Assembly (NCBI RefSeq): GCF_030348945.1
Contig: NZ_JAUCEN010000002.1
Coordinates: 5,022,001 to 5,086,000, forward strand
Length of the DNA: 64,000 nt
Reading direction: 5' to 3'
Origin: Peribacillus sp. ACCC06369
Lineage (GTDB): Bacteria; Bacillota; Bacilli; Bacillales; DSM-1321
The notes beneath the pieces were generated by a model, which saw only the letters and a program-made list of their open reading frames with translations, was not told where the DNA came from and made no database searches. Below are positions 44,629 to 52,663 of this stretch, piece after piece. Each line of letters begins with the position of its first letter. The stretch's first letter is position 1. The position numbers and the translations under genes are program-made.

Positions 44629-44794
44629 TATTTTATAGTAAGGTAATGCTCTTACTTAATACTTAACAAAATAAATATTGTAGACAGTGTTATAAAATAT
44701 CCTAAGACTTATATTTTGTAACACTTTTGTTTTATTTTATGTATTCCAGTATTACATGCCATAAAAGGCCTGATGGATATATCCTTTTACAAAG

Positions 44795-44828
44795 ACAAAA
44801 AAGCCCAAGCCATGCCGGCAAGGACTTT
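44795..44828 (-). terminator. Terminator of fdhD
   Basis: AAAGTCCTTGCC and GGCTTGGGCTTT pair with two mismatches around 5 bases, followed by TTTTTG on the minus strand. It marks the chromosomal side of the right island junction. Confidence 0.7.
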
Positions 44829-44885
44829 CCCTTAAAGCGCATTCCCCAACCCGCCTTAGGAGCTGCATCTTTCAGCAAAGGATGA

Positions 44886-45683
44886 TCAGTCATTCAATTG
44901 AATTCTTTCAGGGCAGGTATAGATATTCAGTGAATCATTACGAATGAACCCGACCGTGGTGATCCCCAATCCTTCAGCCAACTCCAAAGCCAATTCGGTT
45001 GGAGCGGATTTCGAGAGTATCAGTTCACAGCCGATCTTCGCCACTTTCAAAAGAATTTCCGATGAAATCCGGCCGCTGAACACGATGGCTTTCCCTTCTA
45101 TCGAAATACCATTTTTCAAGCAATGGCCGTATATTTTGTCCAAGGCGTTATGCCTTCCAATGTCCATCCTGCTTAATACGAGGCCATCGACATCACATAA
45201 TGCGGCATTGTGAACTCCGCCTGTATTCTGGAAGGTGACAGCAGAATTTTGTAAATCCTTCATCAAGCGGAAGCAGTCATCAGGAGTCAATTTTACCGAA
45301 ACATGATCCATTTTCTTGGCAGTCAACGCATCATTCACAAAGACGAATCCCTGTCTGCTCATCCCGCAGCAAGATGTGATATACCGCTTATTTTGAAAGT
45401 CCTGGTAGTAAGGGTTCACTTTATCAGTCTTCACATGGACAAAGCCTTCTTTTTCCTGGACCCAGATTTCTTTTATCTCTTCATATTTTTTGATGATGCC
45501 TTCCGAAGCCAAATAACCAATCACCATATCTTCGATGTATTCAGGTGTACAAACCATCGTGACAAATTCCTGGCCATTTATTTTCACAGTAACGGGAAAC
45601 TCCGTTACGACCGTATCTTCCGTTCGCTCCATGTTACCTTTGGTTATCCGGATGATGCCCCTCTTCATTTCAATCGCTTTCAT
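44886..45683 (-). CDS. fdhD: Formate dehydrogenase accessory sulfurtransferase FdhD
   Basis: The start at ATG 45683 follows AAAGGAGTG; the longer frame lacks a site. FdhD passes sulfur from a cysteine desulfurase to the molybdenum cofactor and is needed for active formate dehydrogenase. The 265-residue protein has the family cysteines Cys105-Cys106 in SCCGMSR and the GGVHNAALCD and DIGRHNALDKIYG motifs. It is divergent from the dehydrogenase structural gene it serves and follows the MpsC-like gene, with 55 bases between. Confidence 0.96.
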   Translation of the reverse strand: MKAIEMKRGIIRITKGNMERTEDTVVTEFPVTVKINGQEFVTMVCTPEYIEDMVIGYLASEGIIKKYEEIKEIWVQEKEGFVHVKTDKVNPYYQDFQNKRYITSCCGMSRQGFVFVNDALTAKKMDHVSVKLTPDDCFRLMKDLQNSAVTFQNTGGVHNAALCDVDGLVLSRMDIGRHNALDKIYGHCLKNGISIEGKAIVFSGRISSEILLKVAKIGCELILSKSAPTELALELAEGLGITTVGFIRNDSLNIYTCPERIQLND

Positions 45684-45738
45684 GTTCCCACTCCTTTTAA
45701 TATCCAGGAGCCAATTGACCAATATGTAAGGAACATGG

Positions 45739-46101
45739 TCAATGCCCGTTGAGTTTGTCAGCAATATTCTTATCAAATACAAATACGGAAATCGCTATGT
45801 TCTCTTTGATTTTGATGTCTGAAAACAAATGGACCAGTTTTGCTCCAACCAGTTCTTCCATTCCATCAGGAGGACTCTCTGAATACACATCCTGTATCAT
45901 TTTGGTTCGTGCTGAATGGACCATGTCCCTTCCTTCCTCTGATCTTGATATGAACATTTCCGTAGGAGTCAAATTCCCATATAGTGTAGTAACGGCCATA
46001 TTATCGACGAAAACCGTGTGTATGCGGTCTGGTCCTTTACCGAAGAGTTCCTTGCGCAGCTTACGAATCATATCATTAAATTCATGGATAACTTTTGACA
46101 C
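45739..46101 (-). CDS. MpsC-family (DUF2294) protein
   Basis: This protein belongs to DUF2294, now called MpsC. The family signatures are KLRKELFGKGPDRIHTVFVD and NLTPTEMFI. I place the start at GTG 46101, because GGAGTGA lies 7 bases upstream and the resulting 120 residues match the usual length. A longer frame (to 46203) would add about 34 unusual residues. MpsC takes part in membrane-potential generation with MpsAB in Staphylococcus. Its link with formate oxidation here is suggestive, not proven. Confidence 0.8.
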   Translation of the reverse strand: MSKVIHEFNDMIRKLRKELFGKGPDRIHTVFVDNMAVTTLYGNLTPTEMFISRSEEGRDMVHSARTKMIQDVYSESPPDGMEELVGAKLVHLFSDIKIKENIAISVFVFDKNIADKLNGH

Positions 46102-46206
46102 CCTTACGTCACTCCAATTCAAGGAAATTAAGTTCTCAATTGTTTTATCATAAAACAACGCGAAGAAAAACGAAAGGCATTTGGGAATGATAACCTCCAT
46201 CAAGGA

Positions 46207-46235
46207 TTGTTTCTCCTTAAAATTAAAGTTATAAT
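46207..46235 (+). promoter_or_regulatory. Candidate promoter of the formate dehydrogenase operon
   Basis: TTGTTT (46207-46212) and TATAAT (46230-46235) are 17 bases apart. Transcription from about 46242 would give a leader of about 190 bases. Confidence 0.55.
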
Positions 46236-46347
46236 ATCAAAGAGGAAAGTTGGGAGTATAATAGTGTACTGTTGTGTCCCCATCTTTTTTAAAATTATCC
46301 ATTATGGTATGGATTGGTATATTGGCAAGCATTGCTATTAAACTATT

Positions 46348-46402
46348 CCACCATGACCTACACTTCCGTTCAGAGCCGGAGGTGTGATCATGGTGGTTTT
46401 TT
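46348..46402 (+). promoter_or_regulatory. Terminator-like hairpin in the formate dehydrogenase leader
   Basis: CCACCATGA (46348-46356) pairs with TCATGGTGG (46388-46396), and CACTTCC with GGAGGTG inside, followed by six T residues. There is no plus-strand gene upstream, so this is a leader attenuator rather than a gene-end terminator. Confidence 0.7.
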
Positions 46403-46434
46403 GCGTGTTTTTGGCTATAAAAGGGGGATATATA

Positions 46435-49374
46435 ATGAGCGATTCAAACATCACCATCAAAATCAATGGGATGGATTATACCGCTAAAAACGGTGCGACA
46501 ATACTGGAAGTCATCAATCAAAACGAGATAGCCCATCCACAGATTTGTTATGTACCTGAAGTGGATCCGATCCAAACATGCGACACATGCATCGTCGAGG
46601 TTAACGGGAAACTCGTCCGATCATGTTCGACAACGGCAATGAACGGCATGGATATTGCCTTGGACTCAAACAAGGCAAAAGAAGTCCAAACCGAAGCCAT
46701 GGACCGTATCCTGGAAAATCATTCTTTATACTGTACTGTATGTGATAATAATAACGGAAATTGTAAACTGCATAACACAGCAGAATTAATGGAAATTGAG
46801 CACCAAAAATATCCTTACACACCGAAAGTGGAATTGGGTGCCGTCGATATGTCCCATCCATTTTACCGCTATGATGCCAATCAATGCATCGCATGCGGGC
46901 AGTGTGTTGAAGTCTGCCAAAACCTTCAGGTCAATGAGACTCTGTCCATCGACTGGGAAGCAGAACGCCCTCGGGTAATCTGGGATGAAGGAACGGAAAT
47001 CAATAACTCATCTTGTGTAGGCTGCGGACAGTGTGTAACCATTTGTCCTTGTAATGCTTTAATGGAAAAATCGATGCTTGGTGAGGCTGGTTTCATGTCA
47101 GGTTTGAAAAACGATATGCTTGAACCAATGATTGACCTTGTTAAAGAAGTGGAACCTGGATACAGCGGGATTTTTGCCATTTCGGAAATTGAAGCGGCTA
47201 TGCGTGAAACACGGACGAAGAAGACAAAAACGGTCTGTACGTTCTGTGGGGTAGGATGTACATTCGAAGTCTGGACCAAAGGCCGTAAAATCCTTAAAGT
47301 CGAACCTACTCATGAAGGCCCCGTTAATGCGATTTCCACTTGTGTTAAAGGGAAATTCGGTTGGGACTTCGTAAACTCGGAAAAACGTTTGACCAAGCCC
47401 CTGATTCGTAAAAATGGAAGATTCGTTGAATCAAGCTGGGATGAAGCACTTGATTTGGTTGCATCCAGACTCGGTTCGATCAAACAGCAATACGGCGGAA
47501 ATTCAGTAGGCTTCATTTCCTCATCCAAGATCACGAATGAAGAAAACTATGTAATTCAAAAACTCGCACGGCAAATGTTCGAAACGAATAACGTCGACAA
47601 TTGCTCTCGTTATTGCCAATCCCCGGCAACAGACGGATTGTTCCGTACAGTCGGCATGGGTGGAGATGCTGGTACGATTAAAGATATCGCCGCCGCAGGT
47701 CTCGTCATCATCGTTGGGGCTAACCCCGCAGAAGGACATCCGGTTCTGGCGACTCGCGTTAAACGGGCCCAAAAGCTTCACGGACAGAAACTGATCGTTG
47801 CGGACATTCGTAAAAATGAAATGGCCGAGCGTTCTGACATCCATATCAGTCCAAAACAAGGAACAGACCAAGTTTGGCTGATGGCCGTTACAAAATATAT
47901 GATCGATCAAGGCTGGCATGATCAAGAATTCATCAATGAAAATGTTAACTTCTTCGATGATTATAAAGAAGTACTTGAGAAATATACCCTGGAATATGCA
48001 GAACTGAACACAGGTATTTCAAAAAAAACATTGACCCAAATAGCTGAAAGCATTCGCGATGCAGATGGTACATGCATTCTCTGGGGAATGGGCGTAACAC
48101 AAAACACTGGTGCTTCCGATACGTCGGCTGCAATTTCCAACCTGCTTTTAGCTACAGGTAACTACCGTCGCCCAGGAGCGGGAGCTTATCCGCTTCGCGG
48201 CCACAACAATGTACAGGGCGCTTGCGATATGGGCACCCTTCCAACATGGCTTCCAGGATATCAGCATGTTACCGATGATGCGGCACGCGCTAAATTCGAA
48301 AAAACTTATGGGGTTAAAATCGACAGCAAACCAGGCATGAACAATATCGAAATGCTCGAAGCGATTGATAAAGGCGACATGAAAGCCATGTATCTTGTAG
48401 GCGAAGATATGGCACTCGTTGATGCGGATGCAAACCATGTCGATAAAGTGTTATCCGGATTGGATTTCTTTGTTGTCCAGGATATTTTCCTTTCAAGGAC
48501 AGCCCAATATGCTGACGTGGTATTACCCGGAGCTCCATCTCTTGAAAAAGACGGAACGTTCACCAATACGGAGCGCCGTGTACAGCGTTTATATAAAGCC
48601 CTTCCAACTTTGGGAGATTCTAAAGCGGACTGGGAGATCACTCAAGAGATCGCCAACCGCTTAGGTGCGAATTGGGACTACACCCACCCCAGTGAAATCT
48701 ATGATGAAATGGCAAGCCTGTCACCAATATTCAGCCAAGCCAATTACGAGGTGCTGGAAGGATGGAACAGCTTCCTATGGGGAAGCCATGATGGATCAAA
48801 CACGCCGCTTCTTTATGTGGATGGCTTCAATTTCCCTGATAAGAAAGCACGCTTTGCACTGGCTGACTGGGTGGAACCGCATAAATTTCCAGAAGAATAT
48901 GACCTTCATATCAATAATGGACGCATGCTCGAGCATTTCCATGAAGGAAATATGACGAACAAATCCAATGGCATCCAATCGAAAGTACCTGATATTTTCG
49001 TTGAGGTTTCACCAGAACTTGCTAAAGAACGTAAAGTCAGTGATGGCGGACTCGTTCGCTTAGTGTCGCCATTCGGTGCCGTTAAATTAAAAGTCCTGAT
49101 CACAGACCGTGTAAAAAATAATGAGCTATTTTTACCGATGAACTCAGTTGATAAAGACTCAGCCATTAACTTCCTGACTGGTCCCATCTATGATCAACGC
49201 ACAAGCACGCCCGCTTACAAACAGACGATGGTCCGCATGGAAGTATTAAGTGCAAGCGGAGATATCCCATTACCGGGTACCAACCCACGGAATAAAAAAC
49301 GTCATCCTCAAAACGGTGTCGAGGTTGAACTTAAGTGGGCTCGTCCAGGGTATGTTCACTTAACGGATAAATAA
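46435..49374 (+). CDS. yrhE: Formate dehydrogenase alpha subunit (YrhE-type)
   Basis: This 979-residue enzyme oxidises formate to CO2. The start at ATG 46435 follows AAGGGGGATATATA. Domains in order: an N-terminal [2Fe-2S] ferredoxin (about 5-80), a His-Cys iron-sulfur segment (about 90-125), two [4Fe-4S] motifs (CIACGQC from 151 and CVGCGQC from 194), a third cluster in CTFCGVGC (268), then the molybdopterin domain with a Cys in SRYCQSP (Cys394) at the Mo-ligand position and a molydopterin dinucleotide-binding C-terminus. It matches B. subtilis YrhE (about 980 residues). It forms an operon with the DUF1641 gene, 18 bases away. Confidence 0.95.
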   Translation: MSDSNITIKINGMDYTAKNGATILEVINQNEIAHPQICYVPEVDPIQTCDTCIVEVNGKLVRSCSTTAMNGMDIALDSNKAKEVQTEAMDRILENHSLYCTVCDNNNGNCKLHNTAELMEIEHQKYPYTPKVELGAVDMSHPFYRYDANQCIACGQCVEVCQNLQVNETLSIDWEAERPRVIWDEGTEINNSSCVGCGQCVTICPCNALMEKSMLGEAGFMSGLKNDMLEPMIDLVKEVEPGYSGIFAISEIEAAMRETRTKKTKTVCTFCGVGCTFEVWTKGRKILKVEPTHEGPVNAISTCVKGKFGWDFVNSEKRLTKPLIRKNGRFVESSWDEALDLVASRLGSIKQQYGGNSVGFISSSKITNEENYVIQKLARQMFETNNVDNCSRYCQSPATDGLFRTVGMGGDAGTIKDIAAAGLVIIVGANPAEGHPVLATRVKRAQKLHGQKLIVADIRKNEMAERSDIHISPKQGTDQVWLMAVTKYMIDQGWHDQEFINENVNFFDDYKEVLEKYTLEYAELNTGISKKTLTQIAESIRDADGTCILWGMGVTQNTGASDTSAAISNLLLATGNYRRPGAGAYPLRGHNNVQGACDMGTLPTWLPGYQHVTDDAARAKFEKTYGVKIDSKPGMNNIEMLEAIDKGDMKAMYLVGEDMALVDADANHVDKVLSGLDFFVVQDIFLSRTAQYADVVLPGAPSLEKDGTFTNTERRVQRLYKALPTLGDSKADWEITQEIANRLGANWDYTHPSEIYDEMASLSPIFSQANYEVLEGWNSFLWGSHDGSNTPLLYVDGFNFPDKKARFALADWVEPHKFPEEYDLHINNGRMLEHFHEGNMTNKSNGIQSKVPDIFVEVSPELAKERKVSDGGLVRLVSPFGAVKLKVLITDRVKNNELFLPMNSVDKDSAINFLTGPIYDQRTSTPAYKQTMVRMEVLSASGDIPLPGTNPRNKKRHPQNGVEVELKWARPGYVHLTDK

Positions 49375-49392
49375 ACGAGGAGGGTGAAGATC

Positions 49393-49869
49393 ATGGCAGC
49401 TCCCATTACGGAAATCCATAATCCCATTACTGAGGAAGAAATAAAACTTCAAAAACTAGAAGAACTGAAAACGCTGATCACCAACAATGAAGATGCATTA
49501 AACAATATGTTTAAAATTGTCAATGAACTGAATGACTCCGGAGTATTCGAAGCTGCGACCTCCATGCTTCAAGGAAAAGAACAAATTGCCAAAATCGCAC
49601 TTCACCAAGTCACTAGACAACCTGTAACAAACCTGATCAATACCCTTATGGGGGCAACAGGAGCCTTGATGAATGCCGATGCCGCACAATCCACGAAACT
49701 GCTTAACAGTGCACTGGCAGGAATCGATGAAGGAAACAAATTCCTTCAGGCCGATAAAAAAATCGGCGTTTTGGATTTAATGAAAACGTTAAATGATCCA
49801 GACATAAACCGGGCAATCGGCTTTGGCGTCCACTTCCTAAAGGGAATGGGCAAGGAATTAAAAGAATAG
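49393..49869 (+). CDS. yrhD: DUF1641 protein (YrhD-type formate dehydrogenase partner)
   Basis: The start at ATG 49393 is favoured by GAGGAGGGTG. The 158-residue helical protein matches DUF1641 (YrhD), always found next to this class of formate dehydrogenase. It contains the ALNNMFKIVNELNDSGVFEA and NDPDINRAIGFGVHFLKGMG segments. It may be a small subunit or maturation partner (inference). It ends at a strong terminator. Confidence 0.92.
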   Translation: MAAPITEIHNPITEEEIKLQKLEELKTLITNNEDALNNMFKIVNELNDSGVFEAATSMLQGKEQIAKIALHQVTRQPVTNLINTLMGATGALMNADAAQSTKLLNSALAGIDEGNKFLQADKKIGVLDLMKTLNDPDINRAIGFGVHFLKGMGKELKE

Positions 49870-49878
49870 TATCAGAAA

Positions 49879-49919
49879 AAAGACTTAAGAGAAGTTCATG
49901 CTTCTTTTGAGTCTTTTTC
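49879..49919 (+). terminator. Terminator of the formate dehydrogenase operon
   Basis: A 16-bp stem with two or more G-U pairs (AAAGACTTAAGAGAAG with CTTCTTTTGAGTCTTT) around a 6-base loop is followed by T residues. Confidence 0.9.
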
Positions 49920-49957
49920 TATCATGTAGGACGATATTGTCTAAAACAAAAGGATGG

Positions 49958-50074
49958 ACTCTGGCAGCAATTAAGATCGATGGAATAATGTCCATGGATC
50001 TATTACTCCTATTGAATCCAACCAGCGCATAGGTAGTAAAAGAAGCTCTTAATAATAGTTAATACTGCCAGAGT
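49958..50074. mobile_element. MITE-like 117-bp element
   Basis: ACTCTGGCAG (49958-49967) and CTGCCAGAGT (50065-50074) are perfect 10-bp terminal inverted repeats around a non-coding 97-base core. A 4-bp direct repeat ATGG lies immediately outside each end (49954-49957 and 50075-50078), as left by transposition. Confidence 0.5.
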
Positions 50075-50084
50075 ATGGATTGTA

Positions 50085-50366
50085 ATGATGCTATCTAGGT
50101 ATTATGAGTTATTATCACATGGCTTTACAGAGCAAGAGGTTAATGAGTTAGATAGATTTTTCATGTGGGTTTACGGCACAAAAAATCACCCCACAAAGGA
50201 AGAAATGAGAAAAAAAATGGCAGATATAAAAAATATGGAGATTGAAGAATTACATCTTGCCTCAGTAAAAAAAATCTTATTAGCTTATCAAGCTGATGGG
50301 GTTTTTCCAGTAATAGATATTATTTTGGGGGATTTCCAAAATGTTGATGTGAATATAGAGAAATGA
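50085..50366 (+). CDS. Small soluble protein of unknown function
   Basis: This 93-residue helical, acidic protein (YYELLSHGFTEQEVNELDRF near the N-terminus, then a Lys-rich middle) is followed by a clear terminator, which supports expression. The ribosome site is weak, so the start is uncertain (double ATG at 50085). No family is recognised. It lies just past the MITE-like element, which may have replaced its original upstream region. Confidence 0.55.
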   Translation: MMLSRYYELLSHGFTEQEVNELDRFFMWVYGTKNHPTKEEMRKKMADIKNMEIEELHLASVKKILLAYQADGVFPVIDIILGDFQNVDVNIEK

Positions 50367-50377
50367 TTTTTACTATT

Positions 50378-50408
50378 AAGGAATGGTATAGAAACTATTC
50401 CTTTTTTA
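50378..50408 (+). terminator. Terminator of the small unknown gene
   Basis: AAGGAATGGT and ACTATTCCTT pair (one G-U), with six T residues overlapping and after the 3' arm. Confidence 0.82.
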
Positions 50409-50434
50409 ATAATTAAGGCAAGATCACTCAGAAA

Positions 50435-51424
50435 TCACTCATCAAAATTCAGGCTGAACACCCTCCCTTTATTCGCACCTTTGCTTGTCAATTTCAATGA
50501 TTGCAAGATTCTCGTTGTACTGGATGCAGAGGAAATGTTTAAAAAATCCCTCAACTGCCGATTCGTTATAGTCGATCCTAATAGATGAAAATAATCTCGA
50601 AAAGCCTGAATATGTGCATCCTTATTGGATAGCTGGCATTGATTGCAAAACCAGGTGCCATGCCTTCTAATTAACGGAAACCCCTTACAATTTTCACATA
50701 TCACTCCTTTTATTAGGTCCTCTTCGGTAAGGTTGTATCGTTCCAGAATGGAAGAGGCCGCTTCGATATGATACTTATTTAAAATACGAACTACTTTCTT
50801 CAAATCCTTTTCACCTAAAATGGAATCTGTGATGGAATGCTCCATCAGATTGATTCTTGAGGGAAGCCCATCGGGATGGATGACTTTGTAGTGGAGCTTA
50901 CGGTTTTCAGGAGACGTACGGATGATTGTTTGGGGATTACTGATGACAATCAATGAAAGGATGGGAAATGAAAGGATGGGAAGTGAGGGAAAGCCATTTT
51001 TCAAGAACCAATTCCTCAACTGTGATTCCTGGCGGTTGACTTGAACGATGGGATCTGGAAATGCCGTCTCTTTTCCATCTTTCGTTCGAATGAGCTGATT
51101 GAAATGCGGATCAAAATAGATCGAACCAGCTATATTCTTCACTTCAATGATAAGGGCGAATTTCTTCGACACTAATAAGGTATCCATTTGAAAAAAACGG
51201 GACTGATCCTGCAGCCTTAAATCGTGGAAGATGAAATAGCTTTTCGATTGAAGAAAGCTTAATGGAAAATCAATGGAACATTCCCCTTTATAGCCCGCTT
51301 CCCTTTTTTTGAGATCTTTGATGATTAAGGGGATTTTAGGATGATTCGGAGAAAGCCTGCGCGTTAAAGCACGTAATTTACATATAGTAAGAGGAACTTT
51401 TCGCCTTTTTACAATCAATTTCAT
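50435..51424 (-). CDS. NERD-domain protein
   Basis: This 329-residue protein contains a NERD (nuclease-related) domain at about 40-155: EAGYKGECSIDF, DTLLVSKKFALIIEVKNIAG (the E-x-K nuclease core) and PDPIVQVNRQESQLRNWF. A C-terminal zinc ribbon (CENCKGFPLIRRHGTWFCNQC) and a winged-helix-like end follow. Many Bacillus genomes carry such proteins; their role is unknown but probably nucleic-acid processing. The ATG 51424 has a short-spaced GGAG; an alternative TTG start lies at 51448. Confidence 0.85.
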   Translation of the reverse strand: MKLIVKRRKVPLTICKLRALTRRLSPNHPKIPLIIKDLKKREAGYKGECSIDFPLSFLQSKSYFIFHDLRLQDQSRFFQMDTLLVSKKFALIIEVKNIAGSIYFDPHFNQLIRTKDGKETAFPDPIVQVNRQESQLRNWFLKNGFPSLPILSFPILSLIVISNPQTIIRTSPENRKLHYKVIHPDGLPSRINLMEHSITDSILGEKDLKKVVRILNKYHIEAASSILERYNLTEEDLIKGVICENCKGFPLIRRHGTWFCNQCQLSNKDAHIQAFRDYFHLLGSTITNRQLRDFLNISSASSTTRILQSLKLTSKGANKGRVFSLNFDE

Positions 51425-51499
51425 CGCTCCAATCTTGGTTTCTCCCAAAGGATTCTACAGCAGTAGGGAATATTCCTTTAAATGATAGCGATTATACAA

Positions 51500-51600
51500 T
51501 TTATCAGCGAAATCGGGAATATATCTCCGAAAATGGAGATATATCAGCGAAAACTCATGATATATCTACGAATTATACGATTTATCGATTTTTCGACAAA
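51500..51600. repeat. Degenerate 20-bp tandem repeat
   Basis: Five units resembling TATATCNNCGAAA begin at 51501, 51521, 51541, 51562 and 51582, a regular 20-21 base period, or two helical turns. They lie between the NERD gene and the tmRNA terminator. The last units include TTATCGATTTTTCGACAAA. Confidence 0.7.
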
Positions 51601-51620
51601 TCGATTAAAAAAACGCAAAT

Positions 51621-51648
51621 AAAAAACCACCAATATATGTATTGGTGG
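51621..51648 (-). terminator. Terminator of ssrA
   Basis: CCACCAAT and ATTGGTGG pair around 6 bases with six T residues following on the minus strand. It overlaps the tmRNA 3' end, as is usual. Confidence 0.9.
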
Positions 51649-52004
51649 AGACGGTGGGAGTCGAACCCACGTCCAGACATAACGGCACTTAAGCTTCTAC
51701 GAGTGTAGTCGATATATTCGCATTTCGCGAACTCATTAGCCTATCGACAGGCGGCAGAGCAGCTAGTCTGATTGGTCTCTTCCTTCATCCTCAGACGGTG
51801 GATTCCGGTGTATCCCACTTAGAGTGAGTCCCTTACCCTACCACGTGGGCCATGGAGGGAGGAACAGCTAACGACTGTTGTTACGCAGCGAAAGCTAGGT
51901 TGTTGTTTTGTTTGCCAGTTATAGGCGTTGACGTTTTAACGAGGCCGATCCCCTCGACTCGCAACTTAAGCTCGAACTATCCCTGTCGAATCCGTAACGT
52001 CCCC
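51643..52004 (-). ncRNA. ssrA: Transfer-messenger RNA (tmRNA)
   Basis: This 362-base RNA rescues ribosomes stalled on broken mRNA. The 5' end begins GGGGACGTTACGGATTCGAC and the 3' end has the TPsiC-like GGTTCGACTCCC followed by the acceptor strand and encoded CCA. The tag frame, GGC AAA CAA AAC AAC AAC and on, encodes GKQNNNLAFAA before TAA. It lies next to smpB, its protein partner. The tag ends in the usual AA degron. Confidence 0.97.
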
Positions 52005-52127
52005 ATGATTGAAATGGAGCGTACGAGAGAAGAATAGTCAGCAAGTTGGCTGATATTCAATTGTCATCGGTACAGGTTTAATTATAACAGATTGGTTCAA
52101 AAAATCAATTGTAAGGTCTTGGCAGTT

Positions 52128-52595
52128 CTACATCTTTTGACGATCACGGAAAGCACGTTCAATATCACGCTTCGCTTCCTTCTTCTTCAGGTCATCACGC
52201 TTGTCATATTGTTTCTTCCCTTTTCCAAGTCCGATTAAAACTTTGGCAAAGCCATTCTTTAAATACATTTTCAACGGGACGATGGTGTAACCTGTTTCCT
52301 TTGTTTCACCGATCAGTTTACTGATTTCTTTCTTATGCAAAAGAAGCTTCCGTGTCCGCAACGGGTCATGGTTAAACTGGTTTCCCTGCTCATAAGGACT
52401 TACATGCATATTATGAAGATAGATTTCACCATTTTCTATTTTAGCGAAGGCATCCTTCAAATTCACTCGGGCTGCACGGATTGCCTTGATTTCCGTCCCT
52501 TTCAAAACGATACCTGCTTCAAATGTTTGTTCAATAAAGAAATCATGATAAGCTTTTTTATTTTGTGCTAGTTGTTTACCTGAGCCTTTTGGCAT
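52128..52595 (-). CDS. smpB: SsrA-binding protein SmpB
   Basis: This 155-residue OB-fold protein binds tmRNA and brings it to the stalled ribosome. The family motifs are visible: [51 protein letters not shown], and the basic C-terminal tail [18 protein letters not shown] that enters the mRNA channel. The ribosome site is AAGGGGAGAG. It follows rnr on the same strand and lies 120 bases upstream of ssrA, as in other Bacillaceae. Confidence 0.97.
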   Translation of the reverse strand: MPKGSGKQLAQNKKAYHDFFIEQTFEAGIVLKGTEIKAIRAARVNLKDAFAKIENGEIYLHNMHVSPYEQGNQFNHDPLRTRKLLLHKKEISKLIGETKETGYTIVPLKMYLKNGFAKVLIGLGKGKKQYDKRDDLKKKEAKRDIERAFRDRQKM

Positions 52596-52663
52596 CTAAC
52601 TCTCCCCTTTTTTACATCCAATCGCGGAGAGAGGATGAAATGATCATCCCCCCGCCTCAATCT

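Larger units (their letters stand above)
28270..44650. mobile_element. Phage-satellite-like island with its own head genes (capsid-forming PICI-like)
   Basis: About 16 kb of very AT-rich DNA lies between the LysR gene and fdhD. In order it holds: an Mrr-like nuclease, a large serine recombinase, a small unknown protein, an HNH-like protein, a membrane protein, a prohead protease-capsid fusion, a portal protein, a small unknown protein, a P27-type small terminase, a coiled-coil protein, a putative DNA-binding protein, a small HTH-like protein, a DEAH-type replication helicase, a DUF5659-like protein, a coiled-coil protein, a two-helix membrane protein, a Ser/Thr kinase and a small protein. I find no large terminase, tail, lysis or holin genes. 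Size (about 16 kb) and gene set match satellites rather than complete phages. Edges are approximate. Confidence 0.85.

Noticed and set aside
28101..44805. ACAAAAAAGCC, present at 28101-28111 and 44795-44805, as the att direct repeat
   Set aside because: It is a low-complexity part of terminator stems and T-runs on both sides, so a chance match is likely. Serine-recombinase cores are also usually shorter.
47521..47925. Long antisense frames opposite the formate dehydrogenase gene
   Set aside because: They are mirror frames of a highly conserved coding gene, without ribosome sites or families.
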